64,000 bases of DNA from Alphaproteobacteria bacterium MedPE-SWcel. Its GTDB lineage: Bacteria; Pseudomonadota; Alphaproteobacteria; Rhodobacterales; Rhodobacteraceae. The stretch's first letter is position 1, and the number at the start of each line of letters is the position of its first letter. The notes under the pieces are model-generated. The model ran no database searches. It was not told where the DNA came from and was given only the letters and a program-made list of their open reading frames with translations. Below, one piece after another: positions 35,124-45,985 of this stretch. The DNA lies in assembly GCA_001874255.1 (NCBI GenBank), contig MPDC01000022.1, positions 1 through 64,000 on the forward strand. The letters are read 5' to 3'. A program made the position numbers and the translations under genes.

Positions 35124-35576
35124 ATGATGAAGAGTGTACTAATCCTCAACGGTCCCAACCTCAATCTGCTTGGCACCCGCCAGCCGGAGGTCTACGGCTC
35201 TGAGACCCTCGCCATGGTTGAGGATCGATGCCGTGGTCATGCCGAGGCTCTGGGGCTCGCTGTGACCTGTGTCCAATCCAACCATGAAGGCGTCCTGCTG
35301 GACCACATCCACGCGGCCAAAGGGACGCACCACGGGCTAGTGCTCAACGCGGGGGCCTATACGCATACGTCGGTTGCCCTGATGGACGCGATCTATTCAG
35401 TTGAGCTTCCGACGGTTGAAGTTCACCTCTCAAACATCCACTCTCGCGAAAGTTTTCGTCATAGGTCCTATATATCGAGGGCTGCCATCGGTCAGATCTG
35501 CGGCTTTGGCTCCTTTGGCTATCTTATGGCTCTGGACGCTTTGCAGCAGCACTTTTCGGGTGGCGCACCTATATGA
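35124..35576 (+). CDS. aroQ: Type II 3-dehydroquinate dehydratase
   Basis: A 150-residue cytoplasmic shikimate enzyme converting 3-dehydroquinate to 3-dehydroshikimate. The flexible-lid segment ILNGPNLNLLGTRQPEVYG carries the active-site Arg and Tyr. QSNHEG, LNAGAYTHTSVALMDAI and VEVHLSNIHSRESFRHRSYIS contain the Asn, Asp/Glu and His residues of the type II fold. AAGGACAG precedes tandem ATGs at 35124 and 35127. The stop overlaps the start of a LuxR-type gene, so the two are translationally coupled. Confidence 0.95.
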   Translation: MMKSVLILNGPNLNLLGTRQPEVYGSETLAMVEDRCRGHAEALGLAVTCVQSNHEGVLLDHIHAAKGTHHGLVLNAGAYTHTSVALMDAIYSVELPTVEVHLSNIHSRESFRHRSYISRAAIGQICGFGSFGYLMALDALQQHFSGGAPI

Positions 35577-36328
35577 AGCTGTCCGACTATCTTCATCTGC
35601 TGACACAGTTCAAGACCATCGAAGAATTGTGGCATGCGCATGTGTCGCAGATGGGTCGGTTCGGGTTTGACCGGTTGCTATATGGCTACACGCTGTTCAA
35701 GACATCGACGTCACTGGGGGATCCAGACGATTTCGTCATCCTGAGCAACCATGATCCTGAGTATCTGGACGGCTTTCTATCGCAGGGGCTCTACTCAAAC
35801 GCGCCGATGCTGAAGTGGGCCCTGGAGAATGAGGGATACGCAAGTTGGCGCATTGCTCAGGACATGGCGGCGCAAAACCTGCTCGATGCCAAAACCCGAG
35901 AAGTTTACGAATTCAACCAACGCATGGGGGTTCTCGCTGGGTATACCATCAGTTTCAACTCGGGCACTCAGCGGTTCAAGGGGGCCATCGCACTGACCGC
36001 GCGGCAGGAGCTCAGCCAGGACGAGACCGATGAGATCTGGGCAGAACATGGTGGCGACATCGTGCTGATGAACAATGTCGCACATCTCAAGATCCTCACC
36101 CTGCCCTATAGTGCACCGAACCGGGGGCTGACAAAGCGACAGCGCGAGGTTCTTCAATGGGTTGGTGATGGAAAAACGACCCAGGACATTGCCATTCTGA
36201 TGGGTTTGACCCCGGCCACGATCGAAAAGCACCTTCGGTTGGCGCGCGAGACATTGTCGGTTGAAACCACCGCGCAGGCGATACTGAAAGCCGCCCTGCA
36301 CAATCAGATGTACACGGTCGAAAGTTGA
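35573..36328 (+). CDS. LuxR-family regulator, solo, with altered autoinducer pocket
   Basis: A 251-residue regulator. An autoinducer-binding-like domain covers about residues 15-165, and the GerE helix-turn-helix is at about 183-245 (LTKRQREVLQWVGDGKTTQD, then LTPATIEKHLRLARETL). No luxI-type synthase is present nearby, so it is a solo. Ungapped alignment of the segment HDPEYLDGFLSQGLYSNAP with TraR-type receptors places Tyr, Phe and Ala where Trp57, Tyr61 and Asp70 normally bind the acyl-homoserine lactone. It may therefore sense a different ligand. It overlaps aroQ by four bases (ATGA). Confidence 0.85.
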   Translation: MKLSDYLHLLTQFKTIEELWHAHVSQMGRFGFDRLLYGYTLFKTSTSLGDPDDFVILSNHDPEYLDGFLSQGLYSNAPMLKWALENEGYASWRIAQDMAAQNLLDAKTREVYEFNQRMGVLAGYTISFNSGTQRFKGAIALTARQELSQDETDEIWAEHGGDIVLMNNVAHLKILTLPYSAPNRGLTKRQREVLQWVGDGKTTQDIAILMGLTPATIEKHLRLARETLSVETTAQAILKAALHNQMYTVES

Positions 36329-36466
36329 TTCGATTTCTGCACAGCTGATCGTCCCTGAGGGGCTGAACAGAACCATTTATTAAGAAAAAGTTAAGAAACA
36401 CCCCTCCAAGGTAAGGAAATCAGGACTTTTACTGCCTGCGTAAAGGGGTCATACTTCACATGTTCC

Positions 36467-36574
36467 GTGAGTGGTGGCTTGGCCTGGGGACTGTGGGGAA
36501 TGATCCTTGTGATTGCGGGGCTCTCTGACCTTTTTCGACCGTCGGCGTGTATTGTTCCGCGCCGACGGTCGTAG
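36467..36574 (+). CDS. Possible small membrane protein
   Basis: A GTG-initiated frame of 35 codons reading VSGGLAWGLWGMILVIAGLS at its start, a good single membrane span, followed by a basic tail (FRPSACIVPRRRS). The Shine-Dalgarno is poor and the second half passes through a 12-bp inverted repeat, so coding is doubtful. It lies in the otherwise gene-free interval between the luxR and tsf genes. Confidence 0.2.
   Translation: MSGGLAWGLWGMILVIAGLSDLFRPSACIVPRRRS
36536..36571. repeat. Perfect 12-bp inverted repeat
   Basis: CGACCGTCGGCG and CGCCGACGGTCG flank a 12-base loop. There is no T run after it on either strand, so it is not an ordinary terminator. It could be an operator or a structured RNA element. 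Confidence 0.6.
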
Positions 36575-36579
36575 CTTAT

Positions 36580-36630
36580 GGTCACATCTCAATATTGATC
36601 ACATCCCAATCCATATGATCACATCTCGAT
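36580..36630. repeat. Three direct repeats, RRTCACATCYCRAT
   Basis: Copies start at 36580 (GGTCACATCTCAAT), 36597 (GATCACATCCCAAT) and 36617 (GATCACATCTCGAT), 17 and 20 bases apart. They are phased at about two helical turns, as expected of an iteron or operator array, but lie between two gene ends. Confidence 0.65.
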
Positions 36631-36655
36631 ACAACACCCTTACACCGGGTCGTGG

Positions 36656-36688
36656 AGCCGCGACGCTTGCCTCGCTTCGCGGCTTGTT
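36656..36688 (+). terminator. Stem-loop, possible terminator for luxR transcript
   Basis: AGCCGCGA pairs with TCGCGGCT around a 13-base loop, followed by TGTTT. It lies about 330 bases after the luxR stop, so a long 3' region would be transcribed if it is the true end. Confidence 0.35.
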
Positions 36689-36723
36689 TCGGGCCCGTTT
36701 CGCGGCCCGTTCGAAAACCGAAC

Positions 36724-36757
36724 GAAAAAATCCCGGCGCAGAGAACTGGCCGGGATC
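36724..36757 (-). terminator. Terminator after tsf
   Basis: On the minus strand GATCCCGGC pairs with GCCGGGATT and is followed by a run of T residues. It lies 27 bases after the tsf stop. Confidence 0.9.
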
Positions 36758-36783
36758 GTAATTGTCAGCTGTTTCTGGGGCGA

Positions 36784-37659
36784 TCAGCCCTGAACGGCTT
36801 TGGCGACTTCTGCTGCGAAGTCTTCTTTTTCGACTTCGATGCCTTCACCAACTTCGACACGTACGAAACCGGTGATGGTTGCGCCTGCTTCTTTCGCCGC
36901 AGCTTCGACCGTCAGGTCGGGGTTCACCACGAATTGCTGGTTCAGCAGGGTGGATTCCGCCACGAATTTCTTCATGCGGCCGTCGATCATCTTTTCGATG
37001 ACCTGCTCAGGCTTGCCGGATTCGCGCGCGATATCCATCTGAACCTGACGTTCTTTTTCCACCAGCGCCGGGTCCATATCCGCTTCGGACAGGGCGGCAG
37101 GGTTGACGGCTGCAATATGCATCGCGACCTGCTTGCCGATGGTCTCGGTGCCGCCGCTCAGCGCAACCAGAACACCGATTTTGCCCATACCCTCGGCAGC
37201 TGCATTGTGCACATAGGAGACGACAGTCTCACCTTCGAGTTGAACCATCCGGCGCAGCGTCATGTTTTCGCCGATGGTGGCGATCTTGTCCGTCAGCGTG
37301 TCGGCAACGGATTTTCCATCCAGATCGGCAGCAGCCAGTGCCTCGATCGAGTCAACACTCAGAGCCGCCTTGGCGATGCCGCCAACCATGGACTGGAAAT
37401 CAGCGTTCTTGCCAACAAAGTCGGTTTCGGAGTTCACTTCGACCGCGACCCCTTTGCCGCCCTCGACGACAACGGCCACCAGGCCCTCTGCAGCGGTACG
37501 GCCGGATTTCTTGGCGGCTTTCGCCAGTCCTTTGGTGCGCAGCCAATCCACAGAAGCGTCCATGTCGCCGCCGTTTTCTGTCAGTGCTTTTTTCGCGTCC
37601 ATCATGCCTGCGCCGGTCATTTCGCGCAGTTCTTTTACCATTGCTGCAGTGATTGCCAT
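36784..37659 (-). CDS. tsf: Elongation factor Ts
   Basis: A 291-residue guanine nucleotide exchange factor for EF-Tu. The N-terminal domain [32 protein letters not shown] and the TDFVGKN segment, which contact EF-Tu, are fully recognisable. Length fits alphaproteobacterial EF-Ts. It follows rpsB by 81 bases on the same strand, the conserved rpsB-tsf operon. Confidence 0.97.
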   Translation of the reverse strand: MAITAAMVKELREMTGAGMMDAKKALTENGGDMDASVDWLRTKGLAKAAKKSGRTAAEGLVAVVVEGGKGVAVEVNSETDFVGKNADFQSMVGGIAKAALSVDSIEALAAADLDGKSVADTLTDKIATIGENMTLRRMVQLEGETVVSYVHNAAAEGMGKIGVLVALSGGTETIGKQVAMHIAAVNPAALSEADMDPALVEKERQVQMDIARESGKPEQVIEKMIDGRMKKFVAESTLLNQQFVVNPDLTVEAAAKEAGATITGFVRVEVGEGIEVEKEDFAAEVAKAVQG

Positions 37660-37740
37660 CTTTAGGCTCTCCTCAAGTCAAATGCGGTTTGGGGCAGGTC
37701 TACCCTGCCCCACATGTCAAATCTATGACACGCTGTCGGT

Positions 37741-38508
37741 TCAGGCGTCAGCTTGCTCAGCGACGGCCTCTTCGACGGGTGCCTCTTCCAGTGCACCAAG
37801 ATCAACGCCGGCAGCGCCCATCTGAGCGGTCATACCGTCCAGAGCGGCACGGGCCACCAGATCGCAATAGAGCGAGATCGCACGGGCCGCGTCATCGTTG
37901 CCTGGGATGATGTAGTCTACACCATCGGGCGAGCAGTTGGTGTCAACAATCGCAACAACCGGGATGCCCAGCTTGTTGGCTTCGGCGATGGCGAGAGCTT
38001 CTTTTTTGACGTCGATGACGAAGAGAAGGTCAGGCACGCCACCCATGTCGCGGATACCGCCGAGAGACGCTTCGAGCTTCTCCTGGTCACGTTCCATGCC
38101 GAGACGCTCTTTCTTGGTCAGGCCTTCGGCGCCGGCAACCATACGCTCGTCGATTTCCTTCAGGCGGTTGATCGACTGGGAAACGGTTTTCCAGTTGGTC
38201 AGCGTGCCACCCAGCCAGCGGTGGTTCATGTAGTATTGCGCGGATTTCTCTGCGGCTTCGGCGATCGGGCCTGCGGCCTGACGCTTGGTGCCGACGAACA
38301 GAACCCGGCCACCTTTGGCGACGGTGTCGCGGATCGCGGTCAGAGCCTGGTCCAGCATCGGAACAGTCTGCGTCAGATCCATGATGTGGATGCCGTTACG
38401 CGCGCCATAGATGAAGGGACCCATGCGTGGGTTCCAGCGCTGCGTCTGGTGGCCAAAGTGAACGCCAGCTTCGAGCAACTGACGCATGGAGAACTCGGGA
38501 AGAGCCAT
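37741..38508 (-). CDS. rpsB: 30S ribosomal protein S2
   Basis: A 255-residue ribosomal protein beginning [20 protein letters not shown], with family motifs [22 protein letters not shown] and [13 protein letters not shown]. The C-terminus is acidic and extended ([15 protein letters not shown]). It binds the 30S head-body junction and is needed for S1 attachment. It is the first gene of rpsB-tsf. S2 often autoregulates through its leader, but I do not see a definite structure. Confidence 0.97.
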   Translation of the reverse strand: MALPEFSMRQLLEAGVHFGHQTQRWNPRMGPFIYGARNGIHIMDLTQTVPMLDQALTAIRDTVAKGGRVLFVGTKRQAAGPIAEAAEKSAQYYMNHRWLGGTLTNWKTVSQSINRLKEIDERMVAGAEGLTKKERLGMERDQEKLEASLGGIRDMGGVPDLLFVIDVKKEALAIAEANKLGIPVVAIVDTNCSPDGVDYIIPGNDDAARAISLYCDLVARAALDGMTAQMGAAGVDLGALEEAPVEEAVAEQADA

Positions 38509-38631
38509 GCTATTCTTTCCTTTCCGGTTTTATCCTCGGCGGGGGTTCAGAAGCGGGAGCTTCCAACCGGCGGTCTGTCCGGGATGTCTCCCCGGATCAG
38601 GCCAAACCCCGCCTGCGGGTTTGATGGCGCG

Positions 38632-38660
38632 CGTATAAGTCAGGTTTTGTCGAGGCGCAA
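38632..38660 (-). promoter_or_regulatory. Candidate rpsB promoter
   Basis: On the minus strand TTGCGC (38660-38655), 17 bases, then TATACG (38637-38632). This gives a leader of about 120 bases before the rpsB ATG. Spacing is ideal and both hexamers are moderate matches. Confidence 0.5.
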
Positions 38661-38690
38661 GGACAAAAGCGCGCCTCTTGCGGTATCGGT

Positions 38691-39533
38691 CTATGGCGCC
38701 GGTGGCTTCGCCCTGAGGCGCGCGTGACCCTTGCGAACAATCTCTTCGCAGGCCGCGGCCAATTCCTTGCGCGTTGCAAAGTCCCGTACGGCGACAGGGG
38801 CGTGATACATCAGCTGAACCGAACCTTGTGGATGGGCGGCCAGGACCTTCAGGAAATGGGGCCCGAAATCCATTGCGCCCCACCAGCCATAGAACCGCGG
38901 ATCGGCCCCAGCCGGGGCATGAAACACGACAGAGACCGGTTGAACATAAAGGCCCTGCCGCAGGACCGGATCAAAGAGCGAGGCAAAGAGCGTTGTCTTG
39001 AATGGCAGCACCTGCAATCCGTCGGTGGAGGTCCCTTCCGGAAAGAACAGCAGCTTGTGACCTGCCTTCAGGCGGTCTTCGAACAGGATCTTCTGGGCGG
39101 CGGCTTTTCGTCTGTCGCGATCGATAAAGACGGTGCCGGTGGCGCGCGCCAGCCAGCCGATACCGGGCCACGATGCGACCTCGGACTTGGAGACGAAATA
39201 TATCCGTTTTCTGGCATTGAGAGCAAAAATATCGAGCCATGACGTATGGTTCGCCACCACGATACCCGGCTCGCGCATGCACTTGCCCTCGGCCTGAAAC
39301 CGCAGTCCCAGGATCCGGAAGGCCGTGCGGCAGACCACCATGGTGAGAAACGGCGTCACGGGTCTGTTCACACCGCACAGCGGGCGTTCCACCATTCGGA
39401 TCAGCAGCAAGAGAAGCAGACCGCCGAAGACCAACAGGGCCAGCGTCAAACCGCGCAGCCCTATCCGGACCCAGCCGAGGGCCGGAATTCTGACGGCTTC
39501 AGCCGGGGTGTCGCTGTCCCAGCTGACGTTCAT
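38691..39533 (-). CDS. olsA: Lyso-ornithine lipid O-acyltransferase (PlsC family)
   Basis: A 280-residue acyltransferase. One membrane segment at about residues 30-47 (LALLVFGGLLLLLLI) is followed by the PlsC domain with the catalytic VANHTSWLD (NHx4D) and FFPEGTSTDG motifs. OlsA acylates lyso-ornithine lipid to ornithine lipid at the inner membrane; some also act on lysophosphatidate. The assignment rests on overlap by four bases with olsB directly upstream, the usual olsBA pair. The family alone would allow a general 1-acylglycerol-3-phosphate acyltransferase. Confidence 0.85.
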   Translation of the reverse strand: MNVSWDSDTPAEAVRIPALGWVRIGLRGLTLALLVFGGLLLLLLIRMVERPLCGVNRPVTPFLTMVVCRTAFRILGLRFQAEGKCMREPGIVVANHTSWLDIFALNARKRIYFVSKSEVASWPGIGWLARATGTVFIDRDRRKAAAQKILFEDRLKAGHKLLFFPEGTSTDGLQVLPFKTTLFASLFDPVLRQGLYVQPVSVVFHAPAGADPRFYGWWGAMDFGPHFLKVLAAHPQGSVQLMYHAPVAVRDFATRKELAAACEEIVRKGHARLRAKPPAP

Positions 39534-40333
39534 TCAGTCCCGCGCCCCTGAGTGTACAGGCGGCTTTGACGCATGTTCATGCGTTCGGTGTCCAGGATCA
39601 GACAGACGTCGGTTGTATTGAAGGCGTGGTCGATAAAGGCCCCGTCTCCGACGAATCCCCCCAGCCGGAGGTAGGCCTTGATCAGGGAGGGGACTTTCAG
39701 CATCGCACGGCGGCGATTGATGTCCTCCTCGGCCAAAAGGTCCATCGGCTGATATACCCTTGATTTCACGCGCAAGTCTTCCGGAGCGAGATGGGTGTGG
39801 TGCAGCAGGGCCAGAGGCTCCATCAAGGCCTTGATATCGGTGCCGTGAAACGAGGCCACGCCAAACAGGACCTCGATTTCATGCTTGGCGACATAGGCCG
39901 CCAAACCGTTCCACAAATAAAACATCGCCATGCCACCGCGATAGTCCCGATGCAGGCAGGACCTTCCCAGCTCCAGTAGCTTTCGCCCGGACCGGCGCAG
40001 CGCGGAGAGATCATATTCGTCTTCGGAATAGAACTGACCCAGTTTGTCGGCCTGATCACCGCGCAACAGCCGATAGACGCCGATCACCTCGCCCGTTGCG
40101 TTGTCATAGACCAGCATATGGTCAAAGAACGGATCAAACCGGTCCTGTTCCAGCCCGGCGTCATGGTCAACCATCTCGCCGCCGCCGCCAAGCTCGCGTA
40201 CGAAAACCTCGTAGCGAAGCGCTTGCGCGGCCTTCAGATCATCTTCTGTCTCGGCAATCTTTACGGAAAACTGCGACGCTCCGTCGTGCATGATACTGCT
40301 CAATCCCTGGTCTGTGTCCGGCAGATACCTCAT
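39530..40333 (-). CDS. olsB: L-ornithine N-alpha-acyltransferase
   Basis: A 267-residue GNAT-like acyltransferase. It attaches a 3-hydroxyacyl group from ACP to ornithine, the first step of ornithine-lipid synthesis. OlsB-type segments include LRYEVFVRELGGGG, LELGRSCLHRDYRGGMAMFYLWNGLAAYV and VLFGVASFHGTDI. The start is uncertain: the ATG at 40333 lacks a Shine-Dalgarno; one at 40291 (MHDGASQF) has AGGGA upstream and would remove 14 residues. It overlaps olsA. Ornithine lipids replace phospholipids under phosphate limitation in many bacteria, but I see no Pho box upstream here. Confidence 0.85.
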   Translation of the reverse strand: MRYLPDTDQGLSSIMHDGASQFSVKIAETEDDLKAAQALRYEVFVRELGGGGEMVDHDAGLEQDRFDPFFDHMLVYDNATGEVIGVYRLLRGDQADKLGQFYSEDEYDLSALRRSGRKLLELGRSCLHRDYRGGMAMFYLWNGLAAYVAKHEIEVLFGVASFHGTDIKALMEPLALLHHTHLAPEDLRVKSRVYQPMDLLAEEDINRRRAMLKVPSLIKAYLRLGGFVGDGAFIDHAFNTTDVCLILDTERMNMRQSRLYTQGRGTE

Positions 40334-40399
40334 TGGCGTATTCACACGCAAGATATATGCTGACTTGCTCCCGGCGCGTTAACGTTTCATAAACCGTTT

Positions 40400-40582
40400 T
40401 TATGGATCAAAGACAGGAACCAGTGCAACGCGGGTGCCGTCAAAGACGACCTTGCCTTGTTCGGGGAAATTGACCGTGATTTTCTCGCCGATGTTTGATT
40501 GCACCTGTCCCAGGCCCCACTCTGGGCGATCGGGATGGCGGACAAACATGCCAGGTGCCAGAATTGCATTGAGGTCGTTCAT
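40400..40582 (-). CDS. DUF3553 small protein
   Basis: A 60-residue protein beginning MNDLNAILAPGMFVRHPDRP. It has an SH3-like, beta-rich appearance with WGLGQVQSNIGEKITVNF and GKVVFDG, which matches the DUF3553 family as I know it. Similar modules occur at the ends of UvrD-type helicases and CarD-like proteins, so nucleic acid or RNA polymerase contact is possible. It is divergent from chpT, with a 29-base gap. Confidence 0.75.
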   Translation of the reverse strand: MNDLNAILAPGMFVRHPDRPEWGLGQVQSNIGEKITVNFPEQGKVVFDGTRVALVPVFDP

Positions 40583-40611
40583 ATATGGATGGCCCGTTTT
40601 GGAGGAATGTT

Positions 40612-41208
40612 ATGAGTGTAGATAGCGCCAATCTGGCCGCGTTGGTAGGCTCTCGGATTTGCCATGATTTGATCAGCCCTGTCGGAGCCATCAACAACGG
40701 TCTGGAGCTTCTTGGCATGTCCAATTCGCTCGACGGTCCTGAATTGGAACTGATTTCAGACAGCGTAAACAATGCCAACGCCCGTATCCGTTTCTTTCGG
40801 ATCGCGTTTGGCGCAGCCGGTGAACAGGATCTGGGCCGGACTGAAATCATCAGTGTGCTTGCGGATGTCAGCAAAGGGGGGCGTATCAAATACAATTGGT
40901 CCTCGCATGAATCCGCCGCCCGCCGCGACGTGCGTATGAGCTTTCTCGCCGGTCTATGCGTGGAAAGCGCCCTGCCCTATGGCGGCTCTGTTCAGATCCT
41001 GCGCAGCAGCGACAGCTGGACCGTTGTCGGCGAAGGACGCAAGGTCAATGTGGATGAGACTCTGTGGACAGGTCTGACCGACGGCGAGCAAAAGGCCGAT
41101 ATCACACCTGCGCTGGTGCAGTTTGCACTGCTGGCCGAAGCGGCAAAACAGGCGAACCGCAGCCTGACCTTTGACCAAAGCCTTGAAAAGGTGTCGATCA
41201 GCTTCTGA
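40612..41208 (+). CDS. chpT: Histidine phosphotransferase ChpT
   Basis: A 198-residue protein. The ATG at 40612 follows GGAGGAATGTT. The DHp-like helix carries the phospho-acceptor His18 in GSRICHDLISPVGAINNGLELL; the C-terminal half is a degenerate ATPase-like domain with no ATP-binding motifs. ChpT relays phosphate from CckA to CtrA (and CpdR). In roseobacters this pathway controls motility, gene transfer agents and other traits rather than viability. It is a single-gene unit ended by a strong terminator. Confidence 0.9.
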   Translation: MSVDSANLAALVGSRICHDLISPVGAINNGLELLGMSNSLDGPELELISDSVNNANARIRFFRIAFGAAGEQDLGRTEIISVLADVSKGGRIKYNWSSHESAARRDVRMSFLAGLCVESALPYGGSVQILRSSDSWTVVGEGRKVNVDETLWTGLTDGEQKADITPALVQFALLAEAAKQANRSLTFDQSLEKVSISF

Positions 41209-41240
41209 GGACGCGTGGGCCGACACTGCCACCCCGTTTG

Positions 41241-41272
41241 GAAAACGCCGCTGCACCCCAGCGGCGTTTTTT
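41241..41272. terminator. Bidirectional terminator between chpT and proA
   Basis: AAAACGCCGCTG pairs with CAGCGGCGTTTT around CACCC; a T run follows on both strands. It separates the convergent genes. Confidence 0.92.
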
Positions 41273-41286
41273 GTGTGAATTCGGTG

Positions 41287-42552
41287 CTAGTTACGCACGG
41301 TCCCGTTGCCGCGCACGAGATATTTGAAGCTCGTGAGCTGCGTGGCCCCAACGGGCCCGCGTGCATGCATCTTGCCGGTGGCAATTCCGATCTCGGCCCC
41401 CATCCCGAATTCGCCGCCATCGGCAAACTGGGTAGAGGCATTGTGCATCAGCACCGCACTATCCAGTTCCGCAAAGAATTTGGCGACGGCCTCTTCGTCT
41501 TCGGTGATGATGCAATCCGTATGGGCGGAATGAAACGTCTGGATATGGTGGATCGCGTCGTCGATGCTGGCGACTTGTTTCGCCGCGATGATCGCATCGA
41601 GATATTCCTTGCCCCAATCCTCCGGTGTAGCGACGACCATGCCCTCAGGCCCGGGCAACCTCTGTTCGGCATGAATTTCGACACCGTTCGCGGCCAGAAG
41701 TTCCAGCACATCGCGGCCAATGGTTTCCGCGATATCCTGATGGATCAGAAGGCATTCGGCAGCCCCGCACACGCCCGTCCGCCTGGTTTTGGCGTTCAGC
41801 ACCACATCGATCGCTTTCTGGGGATCTGCCGCCTTGTCCAGATAGATGTGCACGATGCCTTCGAGGTGGGCAAAGACGGGCACCCGCGCCTCGCGCTGGA
41901 CCAGCCCCACAAGCCCCTTGCCGCCGCGGGGCACGATCACATCCACATAGTCCGTCATCGTCAGCAATTCCTGTACCGCCGCACGATCGCGGGTCGGGAC
42001 CAGCTGCACCGCATCCTCGGGCAGATTGGCCGCCCGCAGCCCCTCGACCAGACAGGCATGGATGGCCTGCGCGGAATGCAGACTTTCGGAGCCGCCGCGC
42101 AGGATCACTGCATTGCCGGATTTCAGGCATAGCGCACCCGCATCAGCGGTGACATTGGGCCGACTTTCGTAGATCACGCCGATCACACCCAGCGGCGTGC
42201 GAACCCGCTGTATCCGCAGTCCCGACGGTTGCGTCCAGTCCTCCAGCACGGCGCCGACCGGATCGTCCTGCCCGGCCACAGCCCGCAGCCCGTCCACGAT
42301 GCCCTGAATGCGCGGTTCATCCAGCATCAGCCGGTCCATCATCGCCGGCGAGAGGCCTTTTTCGCGGCCAAAGGCCAGGTCCTCGGCGTTGGCTGCGATA
42401 ATCGCATCCCGCCGTGCCCAGACTGCATCTGCCGCCGCGTTCAGCGCCGTTTCCTTGCATTTTGCACTGGCCGTTGCGAGCTTTTGCGCAGCGAGCTTTG
42501 CGCGTTTGCCGATGTCGGCCATGAGTGCAGGAATATTTTCCAGATCTTTCAT
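41287..42552 (-). CDS. proA: Gamma-glutamyl phosphate reductase
   Basis: A 421-residue NADPH-dependent enzyme reducing gamma-glutamyl phosphate to the semialdehyde in proline synthesis. The start at 42552 gives [19 protein letters not shown]. Family motifs are [28 protein letters not shown] (in two contiguous parts), [22 protein letters not shown] with the catalytic Cys, and [21 protein letters not shown]. It lies 88 bases downstream of proB on the same strand. Confidence 0.96.
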   Translation of the reverse strand: MKDLENIPALMADIGKRAKLAAQKLATASAKCKETALNAAADAVWARRDAIIAANAEDLAFGREKGLSPAMMDRLMLDEPRIQGIVDGLRAVAGQDDPVGAVLEDWTQPSGLRIQRVRTPLGVIGVIYESRPNVTADAGALCLKSGNAVILRGGSESLHSAQAIHACLVEGLRAANLPEDAVQLVPTRDRAAVQELLTMTDYVDVIVPRGGKGLVGLVQREARVPVFAHLEGIVHIYLDKAADPQKAIDVVLNAKTRRTGVCGAAECLLIHQDIAETIGRDVLELLAANGVEIHAEQRLPGPEGMVVATPEDWGKEYLDAIIAAKQVASIDDAIHHIQTFHSAHTDCIITEDEEAVAKFFAELDSAVLMHNASTQFADGGEFGMGAEIGIATGKMHARGPVGATQLTSFKYLVRGNGTVRN

Positions 42553-42640
42553 GTCATTTGCCCTTCTTTGTCCCTCTGGGGGATCGGGTCTCCCGGCCAA
42601 TAGGCCAGAGGGTCACCTTGTGAGGTTCACAATGGCAGGA

Positions 42641-44796
<2,156 letters not shown>

Positions 44797-44935
44797 TTAA
44801 CACTTGGTCGCCAATACTTGAATTCAGGGGATGGCTCAACCCTGGGATCGCTGGCCAGAGTGACCATCCGACCGGCAAAATTGCAGGCCCGCCCGATTGC
44901 GCGCCTGCGGGTACATTTCCTGTCTACTGTCCTGC

Positions 44936-45472
44936 CTATAGTTTGCGGCTATAGGTCCAGGTCGGGACATTCGCGTTGCGTGCGACAGAGTAGCTTTCGG
45001 CGTCGCCAAGATATTCAAACCCGCAATGGGCCAACACCCGTGCCGAGGCCGGATTGTCCTGGAACACGCTTGCAAACATCGTGGCATCGTTCAGCGGGTT
45101 TGCCTCCACGAGGAGGCTCACCGCCATGGACGCCAGGCCGGTATTCCAGAATGGCGGCGCCACCCAATAGCCGACTTCGGACTGGTTGCGATCCATCGAT
45201 TTCAGCGAGATGACTCCCATCAATTCGGAGTTCTCGTCCTTGGTGCCGTCCATTGCCCAGATGAATTCGCCCTGCTCGGCCGACATGCCACGGGTGACAT
45301 AGGCCTCCGCAGCGCCGGGAGGGTACGGATGCGGGATCGGGGCTGTCATCTTTGCAACGCGGACATCCCCGGCATAATGTTCAATCAACCCAGTATCCGA
45401 CAGCCGAAGAGGCCGCAGGTCAAAGCGATCTGATTCAATGGTGGCCTGTTGATCCAATTGATCCAAAACCAT
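44936..45472 (-). CDS. GNAT-family N-acetyltransferase (RimJ/RimL-like)
   Basis: A 178-residue acetyltransferase of the Acetyltransf_3 type. The ATG at 45472 follows GAGGAGG. DRFDLRPLRLSDTGLIEHYA at the N-terminus and SEVGYWVAPPFWNTGLASMAV, with the acetyl-CoA-binding segment, then NPASARVLAHCGFEYLG, are typical. The substrate may be a protein N-terminus or a small amine; it cannot be told. It lies between rpmA and obgE in the same direction, an arrangement I recall from other roseobacters. Confidence 0.85.
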   Translation of the reverse strand: MVLDQLDQQATIESDRFDLRPLRLSDTGLIEHYAGDVRVAKMTAPIPHPYPPGAAEAYVTRGMSAEQGEFIWAMDGTKDENSELMGVISLKSMDRNQSEVGYWVAPPFWNTGLASMAVSLLVEANPLNDATMFASVFQDNPASARVLAHCGFEYLGDAESYSVARNANVPTWTYSRKL

Positions 45473-45636
45473 GGTCTCGCTCCTCCTCAGAAACATGACA
45501 TCGACACTGCCGGGAAACGCTCCTCCGCCGACGTGCCGAACAGATGGGACGCCGACGGACAGGAAACAAGTCGCGCGACGCTGCGCGGTCCCTCACCATG
45601 CCGCCCCATATGAACCATCCCCAAATGGCCCAGCCA

Positions 45637-45673
45637 AAACGAAAAGAGGGACCGGTCGTATAACCGATCCCCC
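45637..45673 (-). terminator. Terminator after rpmA
   Basis: On the minus strand GGGATCGGT pairs with ACCGGTCCC around TATACG (one G-U pair), followed by TC-TTTTCGTTTT. It lies 31 bases after the rpmA stop, so rplU-rpmA is one unit and the GNAT gene needs read-through or its own promoter. Confidence 0.75.
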
Positions 45674-45703
45674 TGAAGATTTTACTACCCTTTGGGTTCC
45701 GGT

Positions 45704-45973
45704 TTACTCAGCGGCCTCCGCCGCCGGGAGAACCGAAATAAAGGTGCGGCCCTTGAGGCCCTTGTGGAAGGTCACGTGACCATTGGCCGTTGCAAAGATC
45801 GTGTGATCTTTGCCGATACCAACGCCTTCACCCGGCCAGAACTTGGTGCCGCGCTGACGTACGATGATGTTGCCTGAGATGGCGGACTGGCCACCATACA
45901 GCTTCACGCCAAGACGGCGACCTGCGGAGTCGCGACCGTTACGGGACGAACCGCCTGCTTTTTTATGTGCCAT
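45704..45973 (-). CDS. rpmA: 50S ribosomal protein L27
   Basis: An 89-residue ribosomal protein with the standard N-terminus [20 protein letters not shown], whose tail reaches the peptidyl transferase centre. Motifs [23 protein letters not shown] follow. It is immediately downstream of rplU (12-base gap), the universal pairing. Confidence 0.98.
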   Translation of the reverse strand: MAHKKAGGSSRNGRDSAGRRLGVKLYGGQSAISGNIIVRQRGTKFWPGEGVGIGKDHTIFATANGHVTFHKGLKGRTFISVLPAAEAAE

Positions 45974-45985
45974 TCTTGTCTCTCC

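Noticed and set aside
36580-36630. CRISPR array
   Set aside because: Only three short imperfect repeats with 3-6 base gaps; spacers are far too short and no cas genes are present.
40379-40393. CtrA-like site TTAA-N7-TAAA upstream of olsB
   Set aside because: One mismatch in the short consensus and no supporting second site; likely chance in a spacer.
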